A stretch of 64,000 bases of DNA from Arthrobacter pullicola (GTDB taxonomy: Bacteria > Actinomycetota > Actinomycetes > Actinomycetales > Micrococcaceae): assembly GCF_014836875.1 (NCBI RefSeq), contig NZ_JACSQC010000008.1, forward strand, positions 1 through 64,000. Reading direction: 5' to 3'. Of the stretch, positions 12,353-20,785 are shown in pieces; within the stretch, counting starts at the first letter, position 1, and every line of letters begins with the position of its first letter. A program made the position numbers and the translations under genes. Below the pieces are notes generated by a model. The model was not told the DNA's origin. It made no database searches and saw nothing but the letters and a program-made list of their open reading frames with translations.

Positions 12353-12810
12353 TGGCTACCCAGGAACGTCCCATAGGCTTTTGGCTCAAACTGGTGGATC
12401 AGCTGGTTGATGAACAGTACGGCGCCAGCTTCGAGGAACACGGCGTCACCCGCCGGCAGTGGCAGATGATGAACATGCTCACCAACGGGCCTGCCACGGA
12501 AAAAGAGCTCTCGGACCAGCTCCGTCCTTTCTTCCCGCCGGTTGAGGCAGGCTCCTCCAAGGAACTGATCGACGAACTTGCCGAAAGCGGCTGGGTCGCG
12601 GTGCAGGACGGTGAATATGCGCTGACCGATCTGGGGTCGCGCAGCCTGGAAAACCTGCGCGGCGCGGTCGAACGCATCCGGGAGCAGCTCACCTCGGAGG
12701 TGTCCGAGGAGGAATACTCCGCGCTGGTGGGTGTGCTGCAGCGGATGGCAGGCAACCTGGGCTGGAGCGAACCCCGCGGCACCATGGACGCAGACACCCC
12801 TGGACTGTAG
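12352..12810 (+). CDS. MarR-like winged-helix protein
   Basis: 152 residues, read as a winged helix-turn-helix of MarR type: FWLKLVDQLVDEQY dimerization helix, then VTRRQWQMMNML, EKELSDQL, the recognition region near KELIDELAESGW, the wing VQDGEYALTDLG, and a long C-terminal helix. The start at ATG 12352 fits a leaderless promoter; a TTG at 12337 would add five residues. It lies 43 bases after the helicase stop, but its own -10 box suggests separate transcription. The ligand and targets are unknown. Confidence 0.8.
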   Translation: MATQERPIGFWLKLVDQLVDEQYGASFEEHGVTRRQWQMMNMLTNGPATEKELSDQLRPFFPPVEAGSSKELIDELAESGWVAVQDGEYALTDLGSRSLENLRGAVERIREQLTSEVSEEEYSALVGVLQRMAGNLGWSEPRGTMDADTPGL

Positions 12811-12887
12811 AAACCCCGGACTGGAGAAACCCCGGACTTTCAAAACCCGGCCTCTGAAACCGGCATGCCAGCGGTAGGCTCCCATTT

Positions 12888-13610
12888 ATGGGGAAGCAGA
12901 TTTATGTGGAGATACTGGTCCGTGCGCCGCTGGATACCGTCTGGACGCTGACACAGCAAGTGGATCTCCATTCCCGCTGGGACCTCCGCTTCAGCTCCAT
13001 CGCGCCCGTGGCGGACGGACCACCCCAGGAATTCCGCTACGAATTCCGGCTCCCGTTCCACACCATTCACGGCACCGGAGTTTCCCTCGGCGGCAGGACA
13101 GGCGCAGGTGGTGCCGCCACCTCGGTCCTGAAGTTCCGCACGCAGGATCCGCTGTCCCCGATTGGCCCAGGGGCAGGCTATTGGCGCTACCTTCCCGACA
13201 ACGACGGCGGCACCCGGTTCATCACCGGCTACGACTTTTCGCCGGGCTGGGGACGGCTGGGCACCTGGCTGGACAAGCCGCTCATCCGCCCAATGCTTGG
13301 CTGGGCCACCGCCTGGAGCTTCGACCGGCTGCGGCTGTGGGCCGAGGATGGCCTGGATCCGCGGCGCGCCCGCAACCGGTGGCTGCTCGACGGCGGCGCC
13401 CGCCTGGGCGTGGTGGCAGCGGGGTTGGCGCTGGTGTTCCGGAGGCCGACTCCGGTACCCGTGCTGGCCGCCCTTGCTGCTGCCGCCGCTGCCGGCCTGG
13501 TCCCCCGGCATCCCAGCATTCCGCGGGCGGACCGCTGCCTGCGGAATCCACCGGACCGCAGAGCCGGCCAGGCGCCGTCGTCGCTCGCTTCGCTGGCGGA
13601 ACCGGCATGA
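12888..13610 (+). CDS. SRPBCC (START-like) family protein
   Basis: 240 residues. The N-terminus (YVEILVRAPLDTVWTLTQQV, then HSRWDLRFSSI) is a typical SRPBCC ligand-pocket start, and the fold extends to about residue 160. A hydrophobic Ala-rich segment near 190-205 may be one membrane helix, followed by a basic proline-rich tail. TAGGCT at 12875-12880 and 7 bases before the ATG suggest a leaderless transcript. The stop overlaps the start of the DUF4166 gene (ATGA), so the two are translationally coupled and probably work together, perhaps binding a lipid or other hydrophobic molecule. Confidence 0.8.
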   Translation: MGKQIYVEILVRAPLDTVWTLTQQVDLHSRWDLRFSSIAPVADGPPQEFRYEFRLPFHTIHGTGVSLGGRTGAGGAATSVLKFRTQDPLSPIGPGAGYWRYLPDNDGGTRFITGYDFSPGWGRLGTWLDKPLIRPMLGWATAWSFDRLRLWAEDGLDPRRARNRWLLDGGARLGVVAAGLALVFRRPTPVPVLAALAAAAAAGLVPRHPSIPRADRCLRNPPDRRAGQAPSSLASLAEPA

Positions 13611-14302
13611 GCAGTGACGTCCAGTCCATCTTTGCCCGCGCCCTGGGCCCGGATTTCGACCGGCTGCACCCGATGCTGCAGCAGCGTTTCGGTGTGGACC
13701 CGGCAGCCGGCTACGCCTGCCTGGGCCACGGCGTCTTCGCTGAAGTACGGCGCGGAGCCTGGTGGACGGTACCGTTCCTGAAAGTTGGTGCGTACCGGAA
13801 TATTCTCTTTCCCGAACGCGGCACGGACGTTCCCTTCACCATCGAGAACTATCCCTACACCGACGGGTTCGGGCGGCCCACTGTCACGTTCACCCGCACC
13901 CTGGAGATGCGCCCGGGCAAACCGCGCCGGTTCGACGCGACCATGGTCTACAGCGAAGCCCGCGGCACCGTGGTGGACTACCTCGGCAGCCACCAGCACC
14001 TGGCCACGGATCTTCGCCTGGCGGTCAGGGAGGACGGCTCACTGCACCTGCGCTCCACCGCGCTGCGCTTCTATGAAGGGCCGCTGCACTTCACCGTGCC
14101 GCGGTTCCTGACCGGATCGGCGGACCTGTATGAGGCCTACGACGACGAGCGGCAGGTCTACACGGTCCAGCTGCAGGTCCGGAATCCCCTGTTCGGGTTC
14201 CTCTTCGGTTACCGCGGAGAGTTCAGCTGCGCCTTTGTACCCGTCACCGGCGCGGAGGTACCGGCCGGCCTCAAGCCGCTCCGGGAGGAACTGCGGGACT
14301 AA
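13607..14302 (+). CDS. DUF4166 domain protein
   Basis: 231 residues. The N-terminal FARALGPDFDRLHPMLQQRFG matches the start of DUF4166, a family of unknown function. The domain continues through WTVPFLKVGAYRNILFPERG and a beta-rich body to FLFGYRGEFSC near the C-terminus. The start ATG overlaps the stop of the SRPBCC gene, giving tight coupling. Its last 32 bases overlap the convergent regulator gene. The two proteins together look like a small lipid- or polyketide-binding pair, but no enzyme motif is visible. Confidence 0.8.
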   Translation: MSSDVQSIFARALGPDFDRLHPMLQQRFGVDPAAGYACLGHGVFAEVRRGAWWTVPFLKVGAYRNILFPERGTDVPFTIENYPYTDGFGRPTVTFTRTLEMRPGKPRRFDATMVYSEARGTVVDYLGSHQHLATDLRLAVREDGSLHLRSTALRFYEGPLHFTVPRFLTGSADLYEAYDDERQVYTVQLQVRNPLFGFLFGYRGEFSCAFVPVTGAEVPAGLKPLREELRD

Positions 14303-15257
14303 CGCCCCGGGACAGGTGACGGGTCAGCGTGCGGGCCGTGCCGTCGTCGAGCACCAGGTCCGTGATCACACCGGCCCGCAGCGCTGCGAGCAGTCCCGGC
14401 ACCTTGTGATCCCCCGAGACCACGCACATCCGGCGGGGAATCTGCCTCAGCTCCTGCGGGGTGGGCCCGGAGGCGCGGCGGTTCAGCCCGATGTCCGCAT
14501 AGCTGCCGTCCTCGCGCAGGAACACCGTACACACATCGCCCACCACCCGGTGCGCGGCGAACTCGCGGAACGCGTCCTCCGTCAGGTAGCCGCCGCTGTA
14601 CACCTCCGAGGGCGAGGGCCCCTGGAACGCGCCGACGCTGAACACTGCCAGATCCGCCTCGGCCCGCACCGCCAGCACCCGCCGTACCGTGGATTCCTGC
14701 CACATCAGCTCCCTCGTCCGTTCGTCATCGAAGAAGGCAGGGGCGGGAAACTGGATCAGCGCGGCGTCGAAGGAGGCCGCCATCCGTGTCAACAGTCCGG
14801 GAGAGGCATTCAGCTGCGCCGACCGGGCGCTCACCGCGCCGTTCATCTGCACCACGGTAGCGTCCCGGGTCAGCTTCGGCTGGAGCGCGGCCGCGACTGC
14901 CGACGTCGTTGTCCCCCAGGCCACCGCCATGGTCATCCCGTCGGTGAACCAGTCATGGATCAGCACCGCTGCGTGCCGCGCGGCGGCCTCCAGCCGTTTC
15001 GCGTTGGACGCCGTAGCCGGTGCCGCAGCCAGATAGGTGGTCACGCCGAAGGACTTCCGCAGGGTCCGCACCAGCTCGTTGCGCGTGTCCACCGGCGCCG
15101 AGAGGGTGATCCGGACAATGCCCCGCTCCCGCGCTGCCTGCAGCATCCGCGAAACGGTGGAGCGGGAGACATTGAACCGTTCCGCGACCGCCTCCATCGT
15201 CGCGCCCTGGATGTAGTAAAGCTCTGCTGCCCGGTACAGATCAGCATCTTCGTGCAT
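14271..15257 (-). CDS. SorC/DeoR-type sugar-binding transcriptional regulator
   Basis: 328 residues. An N-terminal HTH (AELYYIQGATMEAVAERF, then VSRSTVSRMLQAARERGIV) precedes a SorC-type sugar-phosphate domain (TMAVAWGTTTSAVAAAL, VVQMNGAVS, DLAVFSVGAFQG, GDVCTVFL, CVVSGDHK). These proteins bind phosphorylated sugars and usually repress adjacent catabolic genes. It is divergent from glpD across 119 bases, so glycerol 3-phosphate or a related triose is the likely effector. The C-terminus overlaps the convergent DUF4166 gene by 32 bases. Confidence 0.9.
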   Translation of the reverse strand: MHEDADLYRAAELYYIQGATMEAVAERFNVSRSTVSRMLQAARERGIVRITLSAPVDTRNELVRTLRKSFGVTTYLAAAPATASNAKRLEAAARHAAVLIHDWFTDGMTMAVAWGTTTSAVAAALQPKLTRDATVVQMNGAVSARSAQLNASPGLLTRMAASFDAALIQFPAPAFFDDERTRELMWQESTVRRVLAVRAEADLAVFSVGAFQGPSPSEVYSGGYLTEDAFREFAAHRVVGDVCTVFLREDGSYADIGLNRRASGPTPQELRQIPRRMCVVSGDHKVPGLLAALRAGVITDLVLDDGTARTLTRHLSRGVSPAVPPGAA

Positions 15258-15376
15258 GGCATCTCCCTCGACTGTGCACGTTCGTTCATCTACTTTGATC
15301 GTACTCCCAGCTGGGGCCTAAGGTTCAGCGAAGACTCCGGATCTACAGGTCCGACCCGAAAGCGAAAGGCCTCCAC

Positions 15377-17113
15377 ATGTCAACTCGCCTGCCCTCCACC
15401 GGGAACCGCGACGCCGTCCTGGACGAGCTCGCTGATGGCCCCGAACTCGATGTCCTAGTAGTCGGAGGCGGGGTGACCGGCGCCGGCATCGCCCTGGATG
15501 CGGTCTCCCGCGGCCTGCGTACCGCCATCATCGAAGCCCAGGACTGGGCCGGCGGCACCTCCCAGTGGTCTTCCAAGCTGGTCCACGGCGGCCTGCGCTA
15601 CCTGCAGCAGCTGGACTTCAAGCTGGTATCGGAGGCGCTGCGCGAGCGTGAGCTGCTGCTCGATTCGCTGGCCCCGCACCTGGTCAAGCCCGTGCCTTTC
15701 CTCTACCCCATCACCCACCGCGGCTGGGAACGCCCCTACGTCGCCGCCGGCATCGGCCTCTACGACACCCTGGCGCACGTCGGCGCCAAGAACGCCACCA
15801 TGCCTATCCAGCGTCACCTCGGCATGAAGGGCGTCAAGGAGGCCTTTCCCGATATCAGGGAAGGCTCCATGGTCGGAGCCATCAAGTACTGGGACGGCAA
15901 GGTCGACGACGCCCGCCTGGTCCTGACCCTGGTACGCACCGCAGCACGCTTGGGCGCCACGGCCATCACACGGGCCAAGGGAGTCTCCTTCCCGCAGGAT
16001 GCCTCCGGCCGGGTATCCGGCGCCGTCGTCCGCGACCTGGAGACCGGCCGCGACCGCACCATCCGCGCCAAGACCGTGATCACCGCCACCGGCGTCTGGA
16101 CCGAAAAGACCCAGGACCTGGCCGGCGCAGACGGCGGCCTGAAGGTACTTGCGTCCAAGGGCATCCACATCATTGTGCCGCGCGAGCGGATTTCCGGTGA
16201 GTCGGGCCTGATCCTGCAGACCGAGAAGTCCGTGCTGTTTGTGATTCCGTGGGAGCGCTACTGGATCATCGGCACCACCGACACTCCGTACCACCAGGAA
16301 CTGTCGACGCCGGTGGCCACGAGCGCGGACATCGACTACGTCATCGAGCACGCCAACGTGGTGCTGGACAAGCCGCTGACCCGCGACGACGTGATTGGCA
16401 CCTACGCCGGCCTGCGCCCGCTGCTGCAGCCGGGCACTAAGGGCGACGAGCAGTCCACCAAGATCTCCCGCGAACACACCGTCACCGAGGTTCTGCCGGG
16501 CCTGATCGCGATTGCCGGCGGCAAGCTCACCACCTACCGGGTCATGGCCGAGGACGCCGTGGACCTGGCCCTGGGCGCACGCGCCAAGGAGCTGCCCTCC
16601 GTCACCGCCAAGACCCCGCTGCTCGGTGCCGACGGCTATCTGCCGCTGACCCGCCAGGCCGCCGCGCTGGGAGCGAAGTACGGCTGGACCGAACAGCAGG
16701 TGATCCGGATGCTGGACCGCTACGGATCAGCTATCTCCGAGATCACCGAACTCGTGGACGAGCGGCCCGAGCTGGCCGCCCCGCTGCAGGGTGCCCCGGC
16801 TTACCTGCGGGCGGAGATCGTGCATGGCTGCACCCATGAGGGCGCCCTGCACCTGGAAGATCTGTTCGACGTGCGCACCCGCCTCACCTGGGAAGCCCCG
16901 AACCACGGTCTGGACGCCGTCGAGGAGATTGCCGACCTGGCCGCTGAAGCGCTGGATTGGGACCAGCCCCGCCGCGACGCCGAGGTGCGGGCGTACCGCG
17001 CCCGCTGCGAGGCCCAGGATGCTGCCGCCGCGATCGCGGACGAACCCACCGCTGCAGCCGTCCGCTCCGAGGTGCCGGGCGTTGTCGAGGCCGTGGCGCG
17101 CACCGTGGGCTAA
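15377..17113 (+). CDS. glpD: Aerobic glycerol-3-phosphate dehydrogenase
   Basis: 578 residues, the normal GlpD length. The FAD-binding motif is VLVVGGGVTGAGIALDAVSRGL. WAGGTSQWSSKLVHGGLRYL is the classic substrate and FAD signature, with GGKLTTYRVMAEDAVD and the C-terminal DAO_C domain (EIVHGCTHEGALHLEDLFDVRTRL). It oxidizes sn-glycerol 3-phosphate to dihydroxyacetone phosphate at the membrane, passing electrons to menaquinone. AAAGG lies upstream of the ATG. The divergent SorC regulator probably controls it. No glpK or glpF is adjacent. Confidence 0.95.
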   Translation: MSTRLPSTGNRDAVLDELADGPELDVLVVGGGVTGAGIALDAVSRGLRTAIIEAQDWAGGTSQWSSKLVHGGLRYLQQLDFKLVSEALRERELLLDSLAPHLVKPVPFLYPITHRGWERPYVAAGIGLYDTLAHVGAKNATMPIQRHLGMKGVKEAFPDIREGSMVGAIKYWDGKVDDARLVLTLVRTAARLGATAITRAKGVSFPQDASGRVSGAVVRDLETGRDRTIRAKTVITATGVWTEKTQDLAGADGGLKVLASKGIHIIVPRERISGESGLILQTEKSVLFVIPWERYWIIGTTDTPYHQELSTPVATSADIDYVIEHANVVLDKPLTRDDVIGTYAGLRPLLQPGTKGDEQSTKISREHTVTEVLPGLIAIAGGKLTTYRVMAEDAVDLALGARAKELPSVTAKTPLLGADGYLPLTRQAAALGAKYGWTEQQVIRMLDRYGSAISEITELVDERPELAAPLQGAPAYLRAEIVHGCTHEGALHLEDLFDVRTRLTWEAPNHGLDAVEEIADLAAEALDWDQPRRDAEVRAYRARCEAQDAAAAIADEPTAAAVRSEVPGVVEAVARTVG

Positions 17114-17190
17114 ACGGGGATCAGCGGCCCGCCCGGACGGGCTGAACGTGGCCGGCTTCGGCGGCACCTGCATCGGTGCGGCCGAAGCCC

Positions 17191-17219
17191 ATTAGCCCCG
17201 GAGCACATCCGGGGCTAAT
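17191..17219. terminator. Bidirectional hairpin between convergent glpD and ThDP gene
   Basis: A perfect 12-bp stem (ATTAGCCCCGGA with TCCGGGGCTAAT) closes on GCACA. It lies 78 bases after the glpD stop, and its right arm includes the stop codon of the leftward gene. U-tracts are weak on both sides (GCCCTTTA on the plus strand). It is best read as a shared terminator for the convergent pair. Confidence 0.7.
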
Positions 17220-18882
17220 GCCCTTTAAACGCTTCCGCCAGCCACCAGGCACCGCCGTCAGACGCGATTTTGGCGTCGATGACCAGCGGAGCGTCCCGTG
17301 GGCCGGCCAGCCAGCCCGCAACCGCCGCGAGGTCCTCTCGGCTGCGGACAGTGATCCCCGAGGCTCCGTAGCCGCGGGCGATCGCGGCAATGTCGGTGTC
17401 CGGGAAAGTCACCGTGCCCATGTCCGCCGGTGCGTCCCCGGTGCCGAAGTGGTGTACCTCGGCGCCGTACGCGGCGTCGTTGTAGACAATGGCTACCAAC
17501 GGTAGCCGCAGCCGGACGGCCGTTTCCAGTTCGGAGATCCCCATCAGGAAGCCGCCGTCGCCGGTGCCCAGCACCGGCAGGCGGTCCGGTCGCGCCAGGG
17601 CCGCGCCAATCGCCGTTGCCAGGCCCAGTCCCACGGACTGGAAGGCCTGGGTGAAACAGAAACCGAACTCGTCCGGCACCTGGAGATGGGTGGCGGGATA
17701 ACCCATGAAGTTACCGGAGTCCACCGATACCAGCCGCTCCGCCGGGAGCAGGGCATCGAGTTCCAGGCTCAGTACCCGCGGATCGATCTGCGTGGCCGTG
17801 GAAAGATCCTGGACAGGGACGTCGCGCCAGCGTGAACCGGCCGCGATCCGCTCCGCCGTCGCACGGGACCGGTACTTCTCCACCGGTTCCGGCTCCACGG
17901 CCCGAAGTTCGGCCAGCACGTCTTCAGCGGTTGCCGCGCAGTCGCCGGTGATACCCAGGTGGATTTCCCGGTTGGCCCCCAGCGCCGCGCCGTCCACGTC
18001 CACCTGGAGTACCGCGGCTTCGGCATTGATCAGGGATCCGTGGCGCATGGTCCACATGTTCAGCGTGCAGCCCCAGCCCACAATCAGGTCCGCGCCGCTG
18101 ATCAGCGCCGCGGTTTCCGGCGTCGAGAATCCGCCGGAAATGCCCAGATTGAACTCCTCGCCGTTGAAGAGTCCGTTGGCGACGGCGGAGGTAGCCAGCA
18201 GGGCTCCGGAGTGGGCGGCGAGCGCCGCAATTTCGGGTCCTGCGTGCCGCGCGCCGCGGCCGGCAACGAAAACCGGGCGCTGCGCGTGGGCCAGGAGGTC
18301 GGCCATGCCGCGGACCAGGATGGAATCCGGGCGGATGCGTCCCGCCGGGGCCACCGGGGGAACGAACTCCGGAGCACCCGCCGGAACCGGCTGGGCCTGC
18401 ACATCGAGGGGCAGGCTGAGGACCACTGTGCGGCGCCCGTTCAATGCCGTGCGGAAGGCGCGGACGGTATCGGCCAGGGCACTCTGCGCGGAATGCACCC
18501 GTTCAGGGACGGCCCCGAGGCTGCGCGCGAAGGCGTCCTGGTCGATCCGGAAGTTGGAGCGCACGGCGGCACCGGCGGTGTCTGCGGTCAGCACAATCAT
18601 CGGGGTACGGGATTTCGCGGCCTCGCCGATTCCGGTGGCGGCGTTGCTCAGTCCGCAGCCCTGGTGGGTGGTGACCACGCTGACCAGCCCGGACATCCGG
18701 GAATAGGCGTCGGCCATGGTGGCTGCCCCGCCTTCATGCCGGGCCGCTGTGAACGGCACACCGTGTTCCCGCAGGGCGTTCGTGACATGGAAGTTTCCGC
18801 TGCCCACCACGCCGAAGGCATGTCCTACCCCCAGCTGTGCCAGGGTGCGGCCCACCAATGCTGCGATATCCATGCTGTCCAT
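17215..18882 (-). CDS. Thiamine diphosphate-dependent decarboxylase-like enzyme
   Basis: 555 residues with the three-domain ThDP fold of acetolactate synthase and benzoylformate decarboxylase. The N-terminal Pyr domain has the catalytic Glu in AARHEGGAATMADAYSR. The C-terminal PP domain binds ThDP through GTGDGGFLMGISELETAV to VYNDAAYG. It most likely decarboxylates or ligates a 2-oxo acid. It is divergent from a metal-dependent cyclase-family hydrolase, with a 19-bp palindrome between them. That pairing suggests one opens a cyclic oxo-amide or lactone and the other decarboxylates the resulting 2-oxo acid. The substrate is unproven. Confidence 0.8.
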   Translation of the reverse strand: MDSMDIAALVGRTLAQLGVGHAFGVVGSGNFHVTNALREHGVPFTAARHEGGAATMADAYSRMSGLVSVVTTHQGCGLSNAATGIGEAAKSRTPMIVLTADTAGAAVRSNFRIDQDAFARSLGAVPERVHSAQSALADTVRAFRTALNGRRTVVLSLPLDVQAQPVPAGAPEFVPPVAPAGRIRPDSILVRGMADLLAHAQRPVFVAGRGARHAGPEIAALAAHSGALLATSAVANGLFNGEEFNLGISGGFSTPETAALISGADLIVGWGCTLNMWTMRHGSLINAEAAVLQVDVDGAALGANREIHLGITGDCAATAEDVLAELRAVEPEPVEKYRSRATAERIAAGSRWRDVPVQDLSTATQIDPRVLSLELDALLPAERLVSVDSGNFMGYPATHLQVPDEFGFCFTQAFQSVGLGLATAIGAALARPDRLPVLGTGDGGFLMGISELETAVRLRLPLVAIVYNDAAYGAEVHHFGTGDAPADMGTVTFPDTDIAAIARGYGASGITVRSREDLAAVAGWLAGPRDAPLVIDAKIASDGGAWWLAEAFKGH

Positions 18883-18930
18883 CCGGTGCGGCTCCTGCCC
18901 TGGTCTTCAACGCTGTCCCAGCAAGAACTC

Positions 18931-18949
18931 TAGGACGGCGTCCGTCCTA
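18931..18949. promoter_or_regulatory. 19-bp palindromic operator in the divergent promoter
   Basis: TAGGACGG and CCGTCCTA are perfectly inverted around CGT. The site lies 49 bases upstream of the ThDP gene start and about 90 before the cyclase gene. It is long, exact and in the shared promoter region, as expected for a dimeric repressor. No regulator gene lies beside it, so control would come from elsewhere. Confidence 0.6.
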
Positions 18950-19039
18950 AGCCGCTCGTGTGACTCCCCTTTACCCCTCCCGCAGCGCCCGAACGGTATC
19001 CTCAGGCAAACGATCCTCCACCCTGAACAGGACCAGCAC

Positions 19040-19843
19040 ATGAGTCTCCACAGCACTGAACCCGGTGTCATCCCGGGCCTGCTCGCCGCGCTCGACGGCG
19101 GATCCCTGGAAATCATCGACCTCACCGCACCGCTGAGCGCCGGGATCCCCACCCTGAAACTGCCGGCCCCCTTCGTGAACCTGATCGACTTCAGCTTGGA
19201 GGAAGTCAGCGCGTTCAACGAGCCCGGCCCGTTCTGGAAGCACAACAACATCCACACCGGTGAACACATCGGCACCCACGTGGACGCGCCGTCGCACTGG
19301 GTCACCGGCCGTGACGGAGACGACGTCTCGCAGATCCCGGTCCAGCGGCTGGTGGGTCCCGCCGTCGTCCTGGACTTCAGCGCCAAAACGGCAGCCAATC
19401 CGGATTTCCTGGTCGAGGTGGAACACATCAAGGCCTGGGAAGCCGAGCACGGGGCGCTGCCTGACGGAGGCTGGCTGCTCCTGCGCACAGGTTGGGACAA
19501 GTTCTTCGACGACGCCGACGCGTTCCTTAATATGGACGACACCGGCTCCCATACCCCGGGGCTCTCCGCGGCCTGCGCCAAGTGGCTGGCGGAGGAAACC
19601 CCGATTGCCGGACTCGGTGTGGAAACGGTGGGGATCGACGCCGGTAACGCCGGCGCATTCGATCCCCCGTTCCCGGTGCATTACTACCTGCTGGGCAACA
19701 ACAAGTACGGGGTGACACTGCTCCAGAACCTGGCGCAGCTGCCCCCGACCGGTGCCCTCATCGTTGTGTCCCCGCTGAAAATCGTCGGCGGAACAGCCAG
19801 TCCGGCACGTGTGCTGGCGCTGGTGGAACGCACCGGCTCCTAG
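19040..19843 (+). CDS. Cyclase-family metal-dependent hydrolase (isatin hydrolase/kynurenine formamidase fold)
   Basis: 267 residues of the PF04199 cyclase family. The metal-binding motif is HTGEHIGTHVDAPSHW (His, His, Asp), followed by VTGRDGDD. A second conserved stretch is GWLLLRTGWDKFF, and GLGVETVGIDAGNAG follows. Members hydrolyse cyclic or formyl amides (isatin hydrolase, kynurenine formamidase) with Mn or Zn. The HW-x-TGRD sequence after the motif resembles isatin-hydrolase-like members more than KynB, from memory. The start at 19040 follows AGGA. It is divergent from the ThDP enzyme and may share its pathway. Confidence 0.82.
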   Translation: MSLHSTEPGVIPGLLAALDGGSLEIIDLTAPLSAGIPTLKLPAPFVNLIDFSLEEVSAFNEPGPFWKHNNIHTGEHIGTHVDAPSHWVTGRDGDDVSQIPVQRLVGPAVVLDFSAKTAANPDFLVEVEHIKAWEAEHGALPDGGWLLLRTGWDKFFDDADAFLNMDDTGSHTPGLSAACAKWLAEETPIAGLGVETVGIDAGNAGAFDPPFPVHYYLLGNNKYGVTLLQNLAQLPPTGALIVVSPLKIVGGTASPARVLALVERTGS

Positions 19844-19856
19844 CAGGGAACCAGTC

Positions 19857-20489
19857 CTACGCCGGGCGCGCCTGGACCTGGGCGAGCAGCTGCTCGAAGG
19901 GCAGCGATTCGTTCGGGTCCAGCCGGGGAGCCGGTGCGGGGGCGTCCCCGAGCAGTGCAACGAGCTCGGATCCCGCCCGCCGGACCCGGCTGTCCAGGCT
20001 GCCGGTTCCATCGGTTCCCGCTCCCCAGTCATCCGGGGCAGCAAAGACGGCGGTGGGCGTGATGCGGGCACGCAGGTAGCTGAACATCGGCCGCAGGGCG
20101 AAGTCCAGGACCATGGAGTGCCGGGCGCTGCCGCCGGTGGCACCCACCATCACGGGTTTGCCGTCCAGGGCATCCTTGTCGACCACATCGAAAAAGGACT
20201 TGAACAGGCCGCTCATGGAGGCGGTGAACACCGGGGTCACCGCGATCAGGGCGTCGGCGTCGATCACCTCATTAATAAGCGCCTCCAAGTTGGGCGGCGC
20301 AAAACCGGAGACCATGGCGTTGGCGATATCCACGGCATACTCCCGCAGCTCATACGTGGTCACCGAGGCCTCATGCCCGGCATCCTGCAGGCTCTGCCGC
20401 GCCGCGGCACTGAGCTGATCAGCCAGCATACGGCTGGAGGAAGGCGTGCCCAATCCGGCGGAGAGAGCTACGATCCTGCGTTCGGCCAT
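19857..20489 (-). CDS. NAD(P)H-dependent FMN reductase (CE1759-type flavodoxin-like)
   Basis: 210 residues with a flavodoxin-like fold: IVALSAGLGTPSSSRMLADQL phosphate loop, ADALIAVTPVFTASMSGLFKSF, and GKPVMVGATGGSARHSM. This matches the FMN reductase subfamily common in corynebacteria and Arthrobacter, which supplies reduced FMN. AGGAAAGGGG lies just upstream of ATG 20489; a TTG further upstream overlaps that Shine-Dalgarno. It is convergent with the cyclase gene (13 bases apart). A 20-bp inverted repeat sits 28 bases upstream of its start. Confidence 0.85.
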   Translation of the reverse strand: MAERRIVALSAGLGTPSSSRMLADQLSAAARQSLQDAGHEASVTTYELREYAVDIANAMVSGFAPPNLEALINEVIDADALIAVTPVFTASMSGLFKSFFDVVDKDALDGKPVMVGATGGSARHSMVLDFALRPMFSYLRARITPTAVFAAPDDWGAGTDGTGSLDSRVRRAGSELVALLGDAPAPAPRLDPNESLPFEQLLAQVQARPA

Positions 20490-20516
20490 GACGGCCCCTT
20501 TCCTAGATTCCAACCT

Positions 20517-20536
20517 GTAGATGTCATTGCATCTAC
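20517..20536 (-). promoter_or_regulatory. Inverted repeat operator upstream of the FMN reductase
   Basis: GTAGATG and CATCTAC are exactly inverted around TCATTG, close to the promoter of the leftward FMN reductase. Size and spacing suit a MarR/HxlR-type redox or xenobiotic repressor. Confidence 0.5.
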
Positions 20537-20785
20537 TTTGGGAACCCTGCGGGGCACCCGGTTATTCCCGCCCTAGGATGCGATTGAGCCTGCGGCATCA
20601 GCTCCGGGCACGGGCATAGTCCGCACGGGGCAGGCCACAGCGGCCGGACGCCAGGAAAGAACCTAAAATTCCGCCTTACAGGGGAGGTCAAAGTGGCTGC
20701 AGTTCACTAAGCTGGCTTTCGTCATGCGTCGGCGGCCCCTGCATCCGCCGGCACGTACCGCATCGCAGACACTCTGAGGGGAACC

